Part shown: one piece after another, positions 1 through 11,255 of the stretch
Numbering within the stretch: the first letter of the stretch is position 1
How the letters are laid out: every line of letters begins with the position of its first letter
The notes under the pieces: generated by a model
Told to the model about the DNA's origin: nothing
The model's input: only the letters and a program-made list of their open reading frames with translations
Databases searched by the model: none
Made by a program: the position numbers and the translations under genes
Assembly: GCF_001999305.1 (NCBI RefSeq)
Contig: NZ_MLHQ01000021.1
Location: 1-64,000, forward strand
Reading direction: 5' to 3'
Origin: Rodentibacter myodis
GTDB taxonomy: Bacteria; Pseudomonadota; Gammaproteobacteria; Enterobacterales; Pasteurellaceae
Length of the DNA: 64,000 bases

Positions 1-81
1 AAATTTTTCTTTAGACATTGCTAATGTTTCCTAAAAGTGCGGTATAAAACAACGCTGTTTTATACCGCTGGTTTACAAAAA

Positions 82-2184
82 TTATTTTTTACGCGCTTCA
101 ATAACTGCAGCAGCAACACTTGTTGGTGCTTCAGCATATTTTAACGGTTCCATTGAGTATGAGGCACGGCCTTGAGTTTGTGAACGTAAGTCTGTTGCAT
201 AACCGAACATTTCAGAAAGTGGTACTTCTGCATCAATTTTCACAACAAATTCATTCGCTTCTTGACCATTAACCATTGCACGACGACGACTTAAGTCACC
301 GATTACGTCACCCACATACTCAGGTGGGGTTTCAACTTCTACTTTCATAATTGGCTCAAGTAGAACAGGGTTTGCTTTTGCGAACGCTGCTTTAAACGCT
401 AAAGACGCTGCAAGTTTAAACGCTAATTCTGATGAGTCCACATCATGGTATGAACCGAAGTGTAAACGAACACCGATATCTACTACCGGATAACCTGCTA
501 ATGGACCGGATTTAAGTTGTTCTTGAATACCTTTGTCAACGGCAGGAATGTATTCACCAGGGATTACACCACCTTTAATTTCGTTAACAAATTCGTAACC
601 CGGGCCTTCCGGCTCTAATGGATACAAGTCGATAACAACGTGACCATATTGACCGCGACCACCGGATTGTTTTGCGTGTTTACCTTCAACATCGTTAACG
701 CGGGTACGGATTGTTTCACGATAAGATACTTGTGGTTTACCGATATTCGCTTCTACTTTGAACTCGCGTTTCATACGGTCAACGATAATATCTAAGTGTA
801 ACTCACCCATACCTGAAATAATGGTTTCACCGGATTCTTCATCGGTGTGAACACGGAATGAAGGGTCTTCTTGTGCCAAACGACCTAATGCAAGACCCAT
901 TTTTTCTTGGTCTGCTTTAGTTTTTGGTTCTACCGCAACAGAAATTACCGGCTCAGGGAATTCCATACGCTCAAGAATGATTGGTGCTTCAATCGCACAT
1001 AAAGTATCACCGGTAGTAACGTCTTTCAAACCGATTGCGGCTGCGATATCACCTGCGCGAACTTCTTTGATTTCTTCACGTTTATTTGCGTGCATTTGAA
1101 CGATACGACCAAAACGTTCACGTTTTTGACGTACAGAGTTCAACACAGTATCACCGGAGTTAATTACACCGGAATAAACACGGAAGAATGTTAAGTTACC
1201 AACAAATGGGTCGGTCGCAATTTTAAATGCTAATGAAGAGAATGGTTCATCATCGCTTGCGTGACGCTCACCTTCGGTTTCATCAGGGTTGATACCTTTA
1301 ATTGCAGGAATATCGGTTGGTGCAGGTAAATATTCAACAACAGCATCAAGCATTGCTTGAACACCTTTGTTTTTAAACGCTGAACCACAAGTAACCAAGA
1401 TGATTTCGTTTGCTAATACACGTTGACGAAGACCGGCTTTGATTTCTTCTTCGCTTAAATCTTCACCACCGAGATATTTTTCCATCAATTCTTCTGATGC
1501 TTCAGCAGCAGCTTCAACAAGGTTTTGACGCCACTCTTCACAGTCTGCAAGCATATTGGCAGGAATATCTTCATAAGTGAATGTCATACCTTGATCGGCT
1601 TCATTCCAGTTGATTGCTTTCATTTTGATCAAATCAACAACACCGGTGAAACTATCTTCGGCACCGATTGGCAATTGAAGTGGAACGGCATTCGCCCCTA
1701 AGCGGGTTTTTAATTGATCAACAACGCGCAAGAAGTTTGCACCGGTACGGTCCATTTTATTTACGAACGCGATACGTGGAACTTCATATTTATTAGCTTG
1801 ACGCCATACGGTTTCGGATTGTGGTTGAACACCGCCTACCGCACAATAAACCATTACCGCACCATCAAGAACACGCATAGAACGTTCTACTTCAACAGTA
1901 AAGTCTACGTGTCCCGGAGTGTCGATTACGTTGATACGGTGTTGTGGGAACTGCTGTGACATACCGGACCAGAATGCGGTGGTTGCCGCAGAAGTGATGG
2001 TGATACCGCGCTCTTGCTCTTGTTCCATCCAGTCCATTGTTGCCGCACCATCGTGTACTTCACCGATTTTGTGGCTTACACCTGTATAGAATAAGATACG
2101 TTCAGTAGTAGTTGTTTTACCCGCATCAATGTGCGCACTAATACCGATATTGCGATATCTTTCAATAGGAGTTGTACGTGCCAT
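82..2184 (-). CDS. fusA: Elongation factor G
   Basis: Translocation GTPase that moves tRNA and mRNA through the ribosome and, with RRF, recycles ribosomes. The 700-residue protein has the usual family length. The P-loop [12 protein letters not shown] lies near residues 17-28, followed by the switch II motif DTPGHVDF and the guanine-specificity motif NKMD. Domains II to V follow, ending in the typical acidic and basic tail. It is the third gene of the str operon (rpsL-rpsG-fusA). The tuf gene that usually follows would lie beyond the left edge. Identification is secure. Confidence 0.98.
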   Translation of the reverse strand: MARTTPIERYRNIGISAHIDAGKTTTTERILFYTGVSHKIGEVHDGAATMDWMEQEQERGITITSAATTAFWSGMSQQFPQHRINVIDTPGHVDFTVEVERSMRVLDGAVMVYCAVGGVQPQSETVWRQANKYEVPRIAFVNKMDRTGANFLRVVDQLKTRLGANAVPLQLPIGAEDSFTGVVDLIKMKAINWNEADQGMTFTYEDIPANMLADCEEWRQNLVEAAAEASEELMEKYLGGEDLSEEEIKAGLRQRVLANEIILVTCGSAFKNKGVQAMLDAVVEYLPAPTDIPAIKGINPDETEGERHASDDEPFSSLAFKIATDPFVGNLTFFRVYSGVINSGDTVLNSVRQKRERFGRIVQMHANKREEIKEVRAGDIAAAIGLKDVTTGDTLCAIEAPIILERMEFPEPVISVAVEPKTKADQEKMGLALGRLAQEDPSFRVHTDEESGETIISGMGELHLDIIVDRMKREFKVEANIGKPQVSYRETIRTRVNDVEGKHAKQSGGRGQYGHVVIDLYPLEPEGPGYEFVNEIKGGVIPGEYIPAVDKGIQEQLKSGPLAGYPVVDIGVRLHFGSYHDVDSSELAFKLAASLAFKAAFAKANPVLLEPIMKVEVETPPEYVGDVIGDLSRRRAMVNGQEANEFVVKIDAEVPLSEMFGYATDLRSQTQGRASYSMEPLKYAEAPTSVAAAVIEARKK

Positions 2185-2227
2185 TATTATAACCTTGTTT
2201 AGTTTAATATCTGTTTATATAAGGGTA

Positions 2228-2250
2228 AGGCTTCATCAATGATGAAGCCT
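2228..2250. terminator. Perfect hairpin between rpsG and fusA
   Basis: A 10-bp perfect stem (AGGCTTCATC/GATGAAGCCT) with a 3-base loop lies between rpsG and fusA. No T-run follows on the minus strand, so a processing site or partial attenuator is more likely than a full terminator. Confidence 0.45.
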
Positions 2251-2268
2251 CTAAAATTCAAAAGCTTA

Positions 2269-2763
<495 letters not shown>

Positions 2764-2896
2764 TCAGGATATCCAAAACCCATCAGCAATATTTCTCATT
2801 GAGAAACTTTGCAGTGCAAATGCACTTTTTGACTGGAGTTTATGGTTTAAATTGTTTTGCTAATTTAGACGTTTGGCCTTACTTAACGGAGAACCA

Positions 2897-3292
<396 letters not shown>

Positions 3293-3350
3293 TTATTCAA
3301 TAATAGAATGTTGTTCAAAAATTCTACTTCCATACAGAAATAGACGGCGA

Positions 3351-3379
3351 ATTCTAATCGTTATATAGCGGCTTGTCAA
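3351..3379 (-). promoter_or_regulatory. Sigma-70 promoter of the str operon
   Basis: On the minus strand TTGACA (3379-3374) is separated by exactly 17 bp from TAGAAT (3356-3351), a near-consensus sigma-70 promoter facing rpsL. The leader would be about 70 nt long. Confidence 0.85.
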
Positions 3380-3428
3380 TAAGCAAACAATCCTGAAGAT
3401 CCGATGGGAAGATCCGCATAGATCGCCA

Positions 3429-3437
3429 AAGTGCGGT
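3429..3437 (+). repeat. DNA uptake signal sequence (exemplar)
   Basis: AAGTGCGGT is the core uptake word of the Haemophilus-type Pasteurellaceae, recognised during natural transformation. It recurs in either orientation throughout the window, for example at 27330-27338, 27347-27355, 63240-63248 and 63291-63299, usually between genes and often followed by an A/T-rich stretch. It is absent from 33590-36110, which suggests that segment is foreign. Confidence 0.93.
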
Positions 3438-3536
3438 CAAAAATAAGCCATTTTTTTGTGAAATAACCCTCATTGATTGCCCGATTTCTTTCCTCGTTCT
3501 ATAATTTCGCCAAAATCACCGAAAAATACTCAATCA

Positions 3537-4919
3537 ATGTTACGAACAATCCGCGTAAAAACCCGCTATTTTTATCACAAAAAACTTCGTCAAACCCACC
3601 GCATTTCACGCAAAACCTTAGAATTTGCCTGCCTGATTCTTGGCGCAACGCTTGTTGCCCTTTTTTCCTTAGGTTTTGCCAAATTAGCCGATGCAGGCTT
3701 GGAACTCAACGCCCATTGGTCGGCACGCTATCCCCTTGCGGTCTGGTTTATTCTTCCTCTTGGGCTTGCCGCCCTCACTTGGTTTACCGCTAAATTTACC
3801 CCTTATGTCGGTGGCAGCGGTATTCCGCAAGTGATTGCCTCAATTAACCTTCCCCACAGCAACTACAAAACTAAACTACTTGCCTTTGGACAGACCCTAT
3901 GGAAAATTCCGCTCACCTTTTTAGCAATGCTTATCGGAGCCTCCGTTGGGCGTGAAGGCCCTTCCGTCCAAGTGGGGGCCGCCGTGATGTTGGCATGGGG
4001 AAATTTTTGCCGTAAACACAACTTCGCCTTTAGGGGATTAAGCACAAATGAACTGATGGCAACCGGTGCCGCCGGTGGATTGGCTGCCGCATTCAATGCC
4101 CCTTTGGCAGGGGTAATTTTTGCCATTGAAGAACTTGGTCGTGGTGTGATGTTACGTTGGGAACGCCGCGTCTTAATGGGCGTGTTGGCGGCAGGTTTTA
4201 TTTTGGTGGCGATTCAAGGGAACAGCCCTTATTTTCCCACTTACAAAGGGGCGACAGATGTGCCTTATCTTTATTTATGGCTTATTGCCTGCGGTATCCT
4301 TTGTGGTGTGTTAGGCGGTATTTTTGGGCGTTTGTTAGCGAAAGGAATCGCAGGCATCTCCCCTGAAAAATGGCGTGGCTGGATTCGCCGTCATCCTATT
4401 TATGTTGCGTTATTATTAGGATTGTTGCTTGCCGCTATCGGCACTTATAGCAAAGGGCAAACCTATGGCACGGGTTATGATGTGGTGGCACGTGCATTAG
4501 AAGGTGATTCCGTTGATCCTGAAATAGGTATTCTCAAACTTTTTGCCACGGTTGCCACTTATTGGAATGGCATTGCCGGCGGCATTTTCACCCCTTCCCT
4601 CACCACCGGTGCCGGAATTGGCTCGATGTTATGGGAAATCAGCGGCGGAATGGTTGATCAACGTTTCCTTGTTCTTCTCTGTATGGCGGCATTTTTGGCA
4701 GGCGGAACACAATCACCGGTTACCGCCAGTGTGGTTGTAATGGAAATGACCGGTGCGCAAACCGTTCTCATCTGGCTCTTGATTTCCAGTATCATCGCCT
4801 CCATAATCTCGCGCCAGTTTAATCCGAAACCTTTTTATCATTTCGCGGCAGGACGTTTTCGTCAGCGTATGCAAGAACTTCAAATTCAAGATCTCACCCG
4901 CGATAACCAAGAGAAATAA
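3537..4919 (+). CDS. clcA: ClC-family H+/Cl- exchange transporter
   Basis: Inner-membrane chloride/proton antiporter, in E. coli part of extreme acid resistance. I place the start at the ATG at 3537 (460 residues) because the frame upstream opens only with TTG and adds a non-homologous 20-residue leader. Selectivity-filter signatures are visible: [13 protein letters not shown] with the gating glutamate, and GIFTPSL. FAIEEL keeps the internal proton glutamate pair, so it is an exchanger rather than a channel. About ten hydrophobic helices follow a basic N-terminus. dusA starts 2 bp after the stop, so the two are probably co-transcribed. Confidence 0.93.
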   Translation: MLRTIRVKTRYFYHKKLRQTHRISRKTLEFACLILGATLVALFSLGFAKLADAGLELNAHWSARYPLAVWFILPLGLAALTWFTAKFTPYVGGSGIPQVIASINLPHSNYKTKLLAFGQTLWKIPLTFLAMLIGASVGREGPSVQVGAAVMLAWGNFCRKHNFAFRGLSTNELMATGAAGGLAAAFNAPLAGVIFAIEELGRGVMLRWERRVLMGVLAAGFILVAIQGNSPYFPTYKGATDVPYLYLWLIACGILCGVLGGIFGRLLAKGIAGISPEKWRGWIRRHPIYVALLLGLLLAAIGTYSKGQTYGTGYDVVARALEGDSVDPEIGILKLFATVATYWNGIAGGIFTPSLTTGAGIGSMLWEISGGMVDQRFLVLLCMAAFLAGGTQSPVTASVVVMEMTGAQTVLIWLLISSIIASIISRQFNPKPFYHFAAGRFRQRMQELQIQDLTRDNQEK

Positions 4920-4921
4920 AA

Positions 4922-5905
4922 ATGCCTCAAAATCAACCGCACTTTTATTGTGGTCGTTTTTCCGTTGCACCAATGCTTGATTGGACAACCCGCCACTGTC
5001 GTTATTTCCATCGCCAATTTTCTAAACAGGCGTTGCTTTACACGGAAATGGTGACCGCCCCTGCAATTATTCACGCCAAATATGATCATCTGGATTTTGA
5101 TGTGCGTGAAAACCCCGTTGCCTTACAATTAGGCGGAAGTGATCCCACTCAACTTAAACATTGTGCAAAGTTAGCCGAAGAACGGGGCTATCACGAAATT
5201 AATTTGAATGTAGGCTGCCCTTCCGATCGGGTACAAAACGGAATGTTCGGGGCGTGTTTAATGGCAAAAGCTGATTTGGTTGCCGAATGTGTGGAACAAA
5301 TGCAAAGTGCGGTCAATATTCCGGTAACGGTAAAAACCCGTATTGGCATTGATGAACTGGATAGCTATGAATTTTTATGCGACTTCATTGAGAAGGTGCA
5401 AAATAAAGGCTGCAAAGAATTTATTATCCACGCCCGTAAGGCTTGGCTTTCCGGACTCAGCCCAAAAGAAAATCGGGAAATTCCTCCCCTTGATTATGCA
5501 CGGGTTTATCAACTCAAACGTGATTTCCCCCATTTAAGCATTGCCATAAACGGTGGCATTAAAACCGTAGAGGAAATGAAACAACATCTACAATATGTGG
5601 ATGGCGTAATGGTCGGGCGTGAGGCTTATCAAAATCCAAGTTTACTGGGGATGATTGACAACGCATTATTTGATCAAAATGCCCCTATTATTACCCCACG
5701 GGAAGCGGTTCTCGCAATGTTGCCCTATATCGAACAACAACTGAGCCAAGGCGTTTATTTAAATCATATTGTCCGTCATATGCTTGGGGCATTCCAAAAC
5801 TGTAAAGGGGCGCGTCAATGGCGGCGTTATTTAAGCGAAAATGCCTTCAAGCAAGGGGCAGGGATTGAGGTTGTTGAAACGGCATTGAACTTTGTCGAAA
5901 ATTAA
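4922..5905 (+). CDS. dusA: tRNA-dihydrouridine synthase A
   Basis: FMN-dependent enzyme that reduces uridine 20/20a in the tRNA D-loop using NADPH. The 327-residue TIM-barrel protein shows [14 protein letters not shown] at the N-terminus, QLGGSDP in the FMN-binding region and the family hallmark [21 protein letters not shown] with the catalytic cysteine in the GACLM part. [20 protein letters not shown] is typical of the DusA branch. It begins 2 bp after clcA and is followed by a strong terminator. Translation may be coupled to clcA. Confidence 0.96.
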   Translation: MPQNQPHFYCGRFSVAPMLDWTTRHCRYFHRQFSKQALLYTEMVTAPAIIHAKYDHLDFDVRENPVALQLGGSDPTQLKHCAKLAEERGYHEINLNVGCPSDRVQNGMFGACLMAKADLVAECVEQMQSAVNIPVTVKTRIGIDELDSYEFLCDFIEKVQNKGCKEFIIHARKAWLSGLSPKENREIPPLDYARVYQLKRDFPHLSIAINGGIKTVEEMKQHLQYVDGVMVGREAYQNPSLLGMIDNALFDQNAPIITPREAVLAMLPYIEQQLSQGVYLNHIVRHMLGAFQNCKGARQWRRYLSENAFKQGAGIEVVETALNFVEN

Positions 5906-5933
5906 AAACCTTATAGATTTCAATTCAATGTTG

Positions 5934-5961
5934 AAGTGGTCGAATTGACCACTTTTTTTAT
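5934..5961 (+). terminator. Rho-independent terminator after dusA
   Basis: Stem AAGTGGTC/GACCACTT with a 5-base loop is followed by a run of T residues, placed 28 bp after the dusA stop. Confidence 0.85.
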
Positions 5962-5992
5962 TGCGTTCATTCCTTTTTCAATACGCATAAAT

Positions 5993-6023
5993 AAATCGGT
6001 TAGTTTTTAAAACTAACCGATTT
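5993..6023 (-). terminator. Terminator-like hairpin after nlpD
   Basis: A perfect 15-bp inverted repeat (5993-6007 with 6009-6023) lies 28 bp downstream of the nlpD stop on the minus strand. Its A/T-rich ends could act on both strands. Confidence 0.65.
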
Positions 6024-6051
6024 GATCTAATTGATAATGCTTTAGACATTC

Positions 6052-7254
6052 CTATCGTCTTGGTAAATAACGAATCGGATCAACCGATTTACCTTTGTAA
6101 CGAATTTCAAAGTGAAGTTTTACAGCATTTGTTCCGGTGCTACCCATTTTGGCAATTTCTTGACCGGCTTTCACTTCTTGTTGATCGCTCACAAGAATTC
6201 TATCGTTATGGGCATAGGCACTGAGGAAATCATCATTATGTTTGATGATGATTAAGTTACCATAACCGCGCAATGCGTTACCTGCGTACACAACACGGCC
6301 TGCCGCCGCCGCTTTCACCGCTTGCCCACGTGAGCCGGAAATATCAATTCCCTTATTACCGCCATCGGCATTTGAGAAGCCTTGAATAGTATTGCCACTT
6401 GCCGGCCATTGCCACGCCACATTAGACGCAATTGGTGCAACCACATTGGCGTTTACCGGTGTGGTATTCACTGTGGTGGTAGGCGTTGCAGGGACATTGG
6501 TTGAAGTATTGTAGTTTGGTGTAGCGGAAGGCACGCCTGCCCCTGATTTAATCGGGCCAATCACCGTACCATCAGAGCCAATCTGTGTACCATTTGCTCC
6601 GGCGGTGTAAGTCACCGCCGGTTCGGTCGGTTTCACACTCGAAGCAGTTGTGGTTGTATTGACCGGTACGGTTGTTGTTACGGTTTTCGTGGTGCATTTA
6701 CCGATTTTTAAGGTTTGGCCTACGCTTAAACTATAAGGCTCGGACATATTATTCATTGCCGCCAGCTCTTTCACGTCCATTCCTGCCAAGTAAGCAATCA
6801 GGAACATCGTATCGCCTTTGTTTACTTTATAGGTGCTGCCTTTATAAGAACCTTTTTGAATTTGACTATAATCCGGTGCATTGGTATTTGGATTACGTGG
6901 AACATTAACCACTGCCGAATTGGTACAATCCGAAATAGTTTTCGTCACCGTTTTTGTCTGTGGCTGTACCGGTGTGACAGGTGTGGTTACGGCAGGCTGA
7001 ATCGGTTGAAAATTAGGTTGTGGTGTTTGAACGCCGGCTTGTACGCTGTTACCCGCCGTGTTTGATCCCATCGAATTTGGCATTGTATTTTGTTGAATTT
7101 CAGGCTGCCAGCTACCGCCGCTATTTCCACCAACAGGCTGCATAATGCCCGGGGTGAGTGAGCCGTCAGCGTTTTCAATCGGTGCTTGTGTATTTGATGA
7201 ACACGCACTCAAAATGGCAACACTCAAGGGTAATAATAAAAACGATTTTTTCAT
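6052..7254 (-). CDS. nlpD: NlpD/LppB lipoprotein, LysM and degenerate M23 domains
   Basis: Outer-membrane lipoprotein that activates an amidase (AmiC in E. coli) for septal peptidoglycan splitting; known as LppB in Haemophilus. Visible are a signal peptide with lipobox LSAC (Cys18), a Pro/Thr/Gln-rich linker, a LysM module near residues 143-187 (YKVNKGDTMFLIAYLAG) and a C-terminal M23/LytM domain from about residue 285. The first metal-ligand motif reads NKGIDI where active peptidases have His, so the domain should be an activator and not a hydrolase. The adjacent small lipoprotein (7268-7462) repeats its N-terminal segment. Confidence 0.93.
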   Translation of the reverse strand: MKKSFLLLPLSVAILSACSSNTQAPIENADGSLTPGIMQPVGGNSGGSWQPEIQQNTMPNSMGSNTAGNSVQAGVQTPQPNFQPIQPAVTTPVTPVQPQTKTVTKTISDCTNSAVVNVPRNPNTNAPDYSQIQKGSYKGSTYKVNKGDTMFLIAYLAGMDVKELAAMNNMSEPYSLSVGQTLKIGKCTTKTVTTTVPVNTTTTASSVKPTEPAVTYTAGANGTQIGSDGTVIGPIKSGAGVPSATPNYNTSTNVPATPTTTVNTTPVNANVVAPIASNVAWQWPASGNTIQGFSNADGGNKGIDISGSRGQAVKAAAAGRVVYAGNALRGYGNLIIIKHNDDFLSAYAHNDRILVSDQQEVKAGQEIAKMGSTGTNAVKLHFEIRYKGKSVDPIRYLPRR

Positions 7255-7267
7255 TTATTTTTCCTTC

Positions 7268-7462
7268 TTATTTCATTGTATTTGGCATAGCCTGATGTTC
7301 AATTTCCGGCATAAAACTGCCGCCGGCAACAGCGCCTGTTCCTTCCACCGGTTGCATAATACCGTCCGGCAATGCATTTGGATCTTTTACTTTGACCTCG
7401 GAAGAGGAAGTACAAGCCGCTAAAACCAACGTCATAGACAACGCAAATAAATATTTATTCAT
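7268..7462 (-). CDS. Small lipoprotein related to the NlpD N-terminus
   Basis: A 64-residue protein with signal peptide and lipobox LAAC (Cys17), so probably lipidated and outer-membrane anchored. After the lipobox it shares with the next gene, nlpD, the pattern GIMQPV.G...GGS..PEI...MPN.M in the same order. It therefore looks like a partial duplication of the NlpD N-terminal region without LysM or M23 domains. It has a good ribosome site (AGGATAG) and is separated from nlpD by only 13 bp. Function unknown. It could compete for sorting or a partner of NlpD, which is speculation. Confidence 0.8.
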   Translation of the reverse strand: MNKYLFALSMTLVLAACTSSSEVKVKDPNALPDGIMQPVEGTGAVAGGSFMPEIEHQAMPNTMK

Positions 7463-7473
7463 AATCTATCCTA

Positions 7474-8049
7474 TTATTTCAAAATAAAGTAAGCCGCCAC
7501 CGCAAGCGCGACAACCGACCAACCGATAATTTCAATGGATTTGCGTAATTTCGCCGCAAATTTTTCACCGCCCCAAGCGGCTAATTTTGCCACCAATAAA
7601 AAGCGTGCCGCACGTGAAACAAATGCGGTGAGTACAAAGGGGAAGAATGCCATTTGCATCACACCGGCGCAAATGGTAAACACTTTATACGGAATCGGGC
7701 TAAATCCGGCAACAAAAACAACCAACACGCCCCATTGTTCAAACCAACTCATGGCTTTTGCCCAATGTTCGCCATAGCCCCATTGTTGCACAATACCTTG
7801 CACCCAATCCGTTGCAAAATAACCAATGGCATATCCCACGATTCCACCAATCACTGAAGCTATCGCCGTATAAAGGGCAAATTTGACCGCACTTTTTGGC
7901 TTTGACATTGACATTGGGATCAGCATTACATCGGGCGGAATCGGAAAGAAGATGGCTTCAATAAAACTCACAAAAGATAACCAAAACGCCGCCAAACGAT
8001 GTGTTGACCACGCCATTGTTTTATCATACATCGCCCCAAAAATATTCAT
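7474..8049 (-). CDS. yqaA: YqaA/DedA-like inner membrane protein
   Basis: 191-residue polytopic membrane protein of the SNARE-associated/DedA-like (VTT) superfamily, to which undecaprenyl-phosphate and lipid flippases belong. Visible are LSFVSFIEAIFFPIPPDVMLIPM near residues 24-46, a glycine-rich segment (VIGGIVGYAIGYFATD) and the signature FVAGFSPIPYKVFTICAGVM near residues 115-134, with re-entrant-loop character. It lies between surE and the small lipoprotein in a compact minus-strand run. The exact substrate of YqaA is not established. Family assignment is good, function is inferred. Confidence 0.85.
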   Translation of the reverse strand: MNIFGAMYDKTMAWSTHRLAAFWLSFVSFIEAIFFPIPPDVMLIPMSMSKPKSAVKFALYTAIASVIGGIVGYAIGYFATDWVQGIVQQWGYGEHWAKAMSWFEQWGVLVVFVAGFSPIPYKVFTICAGVMQMAFFPFVLTAFVSRAARFLLVAKLAAWGGEKFAAKLRKSIEIIGWSVVALAVAAYFILK

Positions 8050-8088
8050 TTCATCACCTTTTGTTTCTCAATTCGCCAAAACGCCACA

Positions 8089-8859
8089 TTATTCACGTTC
8101 CAACCAATCTTGTAAAGATTGAATTGCGTGATGTGCCGTCATATCTGCCTGAATCGGCGTAATGGAAACATAACCGTTTTTCACCGCGTGGAAATCTGTT
8201 CCTTCTTGTTTCACCGCGTGGAAATCTGTTCCTTCTTGTTCGTTTTCAGGCAAGCCTGCAGGGCCAATCCAATAAATCGGCTCGCCACGTGGATCTGTTT
8301 GCTTAATCACTTCTGCCGCAGAAGATCGATAACCCAAACGGCAAACTTTATAGCCTTTCAGTGCTTCATAAGGCACATCCGGCACATTAATATTGATAAT
8401 TTCACGCGGATTTAATAATTGATTGTGTAATTTTGGAATCAGCTCCACCACCACCCGTGCCGCGGTTTCATAGTGTAAACGCCCGTCTAAAGAAACCGCA
8501 ATCGCCGGCAAACCTAAATGACGGCCTTCCAACGCCGCCGCCACCGTGCCGGAATAAATCGTGTCATCCCCCATATTGCAACCGGCATTAATGCCTGATA
8601 CCACCAGATCGACCTGTCCCGATAAAAAACCGTTTAACGCCAAATGCACACAATCGGCAGGTGTGCCGTTGAGGCAATAATCACCATTATCTAAATGACG
8701 GGGACGCAACGGCTCAACCAAGGTGAGCGCACTGGATGCCGCACTGCGATTGCGATCCGGTGCCACAATCACCACATCGGCAATTTTGCGTAATTCCGCC
8801 GCTAAAACCTGAATTCCTTCTGCGTGAAAACCATCGTCATTACTTAATAAAATTCGCAT
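8089..8859 (-). CDS. surE: 5'/3'-nucleotidase SurE
   Basis: Metal-dependent nucleotidase and exopolyphosphatase linked to stationary-phase survival. The protein has 256 residues. [16 protein letters not shown] carries the metal-binding Asp pair, [10 protein letters not shown] and [26 protein letters not shown] complete the active site. Near residues 210-230 a decapeptide ([10 protein letters not shown]) occurs twice in tandem from an exact 30-bp DNA duplication at 8179-8238. Other SurE proteins that I recall have this segment once. Its start codon overlaps the stop of truD (TAATG), implying translational coupling. Confidence 0.96.
   Translation of the reverse strand: MRILLSNDDGFHAEGIQVLAAELRKIADVVIVAPDRNRSAASSALTLVEPLRPRHLDNGDYCLNGTPADCVHLALNGFLSGQVDLVVSGINAGCNMGDDTIYSGTVAAALEGRHLGLPAIAVSLDGRLHYETAARVVVELIPKLHNQLLNPREIININVPDVPYEALKGYKVCRLGYRSSAAEVIKQTDPRGEPIYWIGPAGLPENEQEGTDFHAVKQEGTDFHAVKNGYVSITPIQADMTAHHAIQSLQDWLERE
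8179..8238. repeat. 30-bp tandem duplication inside surE
   Basis: Two adjacent identical 30-bp units (8179-8208 and 8209-8238) lie within the surE frame and encode a duplicated decapeptide without disturbing the frame. Confidence 0.95.
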
Positions 8860-9878
8860 TATGCTTCCTTATAATTCACTAATTCTCGAACCAATGCCGT
8901 TGCGTAAGAACCTGCCGGCAAATAAAAATGCAGTTTTAATCCCTGTTCGGTAAACTGCCAATGAAAATATTGCGCCTGCATTAATAACGGACGGCGTGCC
9001 GCTTTCATTTTTTCCTGCTTCATCAACGGGACAAAAACATCGTGTTGTGCCACAATGGTATTTTCAATCGCTGAAGCAGTGAGATTTTCTTCACCGATTA
9101 AGGGGGCAGTGAGCAAAATATCGCCCTGTTCCAGCCGCATTTGCAATGCTGCCAAATCCTCCGTTTCATCGGCTTTAAACCAACTGTGCGAACCGCTTAG
9201 CTGCACAATATCATTCGGAAAAACCTGCATTGCCATATTTTGTTCAATACGTGCCGCCACTACTAAATTAAAAATTTCACTGCGGGCGGCAGAAAGGTAA
9301 AAACTGCGTTTTTTACGATCTTTCACCTTAATCTCGCCTTTTGCCCAACGCAATGCCTGCGTGAGATTATGCCCATCCCTTCCAAATCGTTGTTCCGTGA
9401 AATAATTAGGAAAACCGAATTTCTTGACAAAATCTAACCGCACTTTGAGTTCGTCCGTTTCTATCGCACCACGTAACAAAATCTCAAAATGATTGCCCTG
9501 CAAACTACCGGTGCGGATTTTACGGTGATGACGGGTGACGGCTAAGATCTCAACGCCTTCCAATTCAAATTGGCTGAAATCCGGCGTTTCCTGCCCCGGC
9601 ATTTGTAAACAGAACCATTGTTCCGTCACCGCTTGGCGATCTTTTAAACCGGCATAGCCCATATTGCGTTCCGACACGCCGGCAAATTTTGCCAGTTTTT
9701 CCCCCACAAAGAGGGTATTACAACCGGTTTTTCGCACTTTTAATGCCACAAATTCCCCTTCGCCCGACATTTCGTAGCCAAGCACTTCTTTAACGATAAA
9801 ATCGGCACATTCCTGTTTTAAAAGTGCGGTTGATTTTGGCGGTGTTTTTAAGGCGAGATAAGGGAGTTGTTCAAACAT
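8859..9878 (-). CDS. truD: tRNA pseudouridine(13) synthase TruD
   Basis: Converts U13 of tRNA-Glu to pseudouridine. The 339-residue protein has the TruD-family catalytic region [16 protein letters not shown] near residues 74-89 (Asp in GLKDR) and the conserved [15 protein letters not shown] near 156-170. It overlaps surE by one base (TAATG), the same truD-surE order known in enterobacteria and H. influenzae. It is divergent from rraB, with about 100 bp of shared upstream DNA containing an uptake word. Confidence 0.95.
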   Translation of the reverse strand: MFEQLPYLALKTPPKSTALLKQECADFIVKEVLGYEMSGEGEFVALKVRKTGCNTLFVGEKLAKFAGVSERNMGYAGLKDRQAVTEQWFCLQMPGQETPDFSQFELEGVEILAVTRHHRKIRTGSLQGNHFEILLRGAIETDELKVRLDFVKKFGFPNYFTEQRFGRDGHNLTQALRWAKGEIKVKDRKKRSFYLSAARSEIFNLVVAARIEQNMAMQVFPNDIVQLSGSHSWFKADETEDLAALQMRLEQGDILLTAPLIGEENLTASAIENTIVAQHDVFVPLMKQEKMKAARRPLLMQAQYFHWQFTEQGLKLHFYLPAGSYATALVRELVNYKEA

Positions 9879-9986
9879 AATGTGGGCAATGTTTTGTGAG
9901 AAAATAATGGTGCAAAATTCTATGCGACTTTTGTGGATTTATCCACTAAAATAACCGCACTTTTCACGCCAATTAAGGAAATAATA

Positions 9987-10409
9987 ATGACTGATTTTGC
10001 CGAACTTCAAACCGAAACCCGCGAAATTATCTCTGACTTACTCAATGACGGTAGCGACCCTGCGGCACTTTATATTATTGAACATCACGTTGCCCACTAC
10101 GACTTTGATTTGCTGGAAAAAATCGCCGTAGATGCGTTCAAAGCCGGCTATGAAGTGTCCGAAGCGGAAGAATTTGAAGATGATAACGGTAAACCGCTGT
10201 TTTGTTTTGACATCATTAGCGAAGTGGAATTAAAGGCAGAAATTATTGATGCCCAACAAAAAGAAATTTTACCTTTAATTGAAAAAAACAAAGGCATTTA
10301 TGACGGTTGGGGAACTTATTTTGAAGATCCAAATTCCGATGAAGACGAATATGGCAACGATGGGGAATTTTTTGATGAAGACGAGGTCGAAGAACCACGT
10401 TTACACTAA
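9987..10409 (+). CDS. rraB: Ribonuclease E inhibitor RraB
   Basis: Small acidic cytoplasmic protein that binds RNase E and inhibits RNA cleavage. I choose the ATG at 9987 because a ribosome site (AAGGA) precedes it and MTDFAELQTETREII aligns with the family N-terminus; an in-frame upstream extension to 9933 adds 18 unrelated residues. The product is 140 residues. Features include DGSDPAALYIIEHHVAHYDF and a C-terminal run of Asp/Glu (DPNSDEDEYGNDGEFFDEDE), typical of RraB. A terminator follows. Confidence 0.92.
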   Translation: MTDFAELQTETREIISDLLNDGSDPAALYIIEHHVAHYDFDLLEKIAVDAFKAGYEVSEAEEFEDDNGKPLFCFDIISEVELKAEIIDAQQKEILPLIEKNKGIYDGWGTYFEDPNSDEDEYGNDGEFFDEDEVEEPRLH

Positions 10410-10436
10410 TTTTTATCCTTTACTTTCCCCCATAAC

Positions 10437-10462
10437 GACCGCGAAAGTGCGGTCATTTTTTT
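10437..10462 (+). terminator. Terminator after rraB built on an uptake word
   Basis: Stem GACCGC/GCGGTC with a 6-base loop is followed by ATTTTTTT; the right arm is part of an uptake sequence. Confidence 0.75.
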
Positions 10463-10473
10463 GAGAGAAATTT

Positions 10474-11190
10474 ATGAAATTGAAAACCCTTAGTCTTGCC
10501 CTTCTAGCCTTGCCTTTTAGCACTACCGCACTTGCGGAAAATACCGCTACAACGCCTTCTCAAGTGGTGTCGTTCAATACGGAAGTCGAAACTGAAATTG
10601 ATCGCGATTTATTACAGGTTCATCTGTTTTACCAAGTTGACGGTAAAAATTTATCGGATTTAAATAAAACCATTTCCGAACGTTTAAATAAAGCCGTGGC
10701 AATCGCCAAAGCACAAAGTGCGGTCAATATTAAAGGCAATTCCCGCAATACTTCCGTTCGTTATGATGCACAAGGCAAGAAAAACGGTTGGATTGCCCGT
10801 GCCGAATTAGTGTTGGAAAGCCAAGATTTCCAAGCTATCTCTCAAGTTATCGCCACATTAGATGATGTGATGGCGGTGGAAGATGTGAGTGCTTCCATTT
10901 CTTCCGAAAAATTAATGCACGTAGAAAATGAATTGACCCAAGCCGTCATTGAAAAATTCAAGCAAAAAGCCGCATTAATTCAAAATTCATTAAAAATGAA
11001 AGATTATCGCATTCTTGATTTGGATATTTCATCCGTTAATGAGCAAGCGCCAATTCGTGCCTATGCCGCACCACGGTCGGCAAAAATGGCGATGCTTTCT
11101 TCGGAAGCGACAGATCAGGCATTTTTAGAGAACGGTAAAGAACGTGTTCGCGTGCGGGCAAATGCACGAATTGAATTTGGTAAAGATTAA
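10474..11190 (+). CDS. Periplasmic SIMPL-domain (YggE-like) protein
   Basis: 238-residue exported protein with a clear Sec signal peptide (LALLALPFSTTALAEN, cleavage after ALA near residue 21). The mature part fits the SIMPL/DUF541 family: an early beta-rich segment (VVSFNTEVETEIDRDLLQVHLFY) and the C-terminal RVRANARIEFG typical of the YggE group. In E. coli YggE has been linked to lowering oxidative stress; the molecular role is not settled. It stands between rraB and slyD as an apparently separate unit. Confidence 0.8.
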   Translation: MKLKTLSLALLALPFSTTALAENTATTPSQVVSFNTEVETEIDRDLLQVHLFYQVDGKNLSDLNKTISERLNKAVAIAKAQSAVNIKGNSRNTSVRYDAQGKKNGWIARAELVLESQDFQAISQVIATLDDVMAVEDVSASISSEKLMHVENELTQAVIEKFKQKAALIQNSLKMKDYRILDLDISSVNEQAPIRAYAAPRSAKMAMLSSEATDQAFLENGKERVRVRANARIEFGKD

Positions 11191-11255
11191 TTTTCTATAC
11201 AATTCTTTTTTATTCTATACAATGGCAACATTTTTCACACAATAAGGAAAAACCA

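Noticed and set aside
6052-7254. Active M23 endopeptidase
   Set aside because: The first metal-ligand histidine is missing, as in other NlpD activators.
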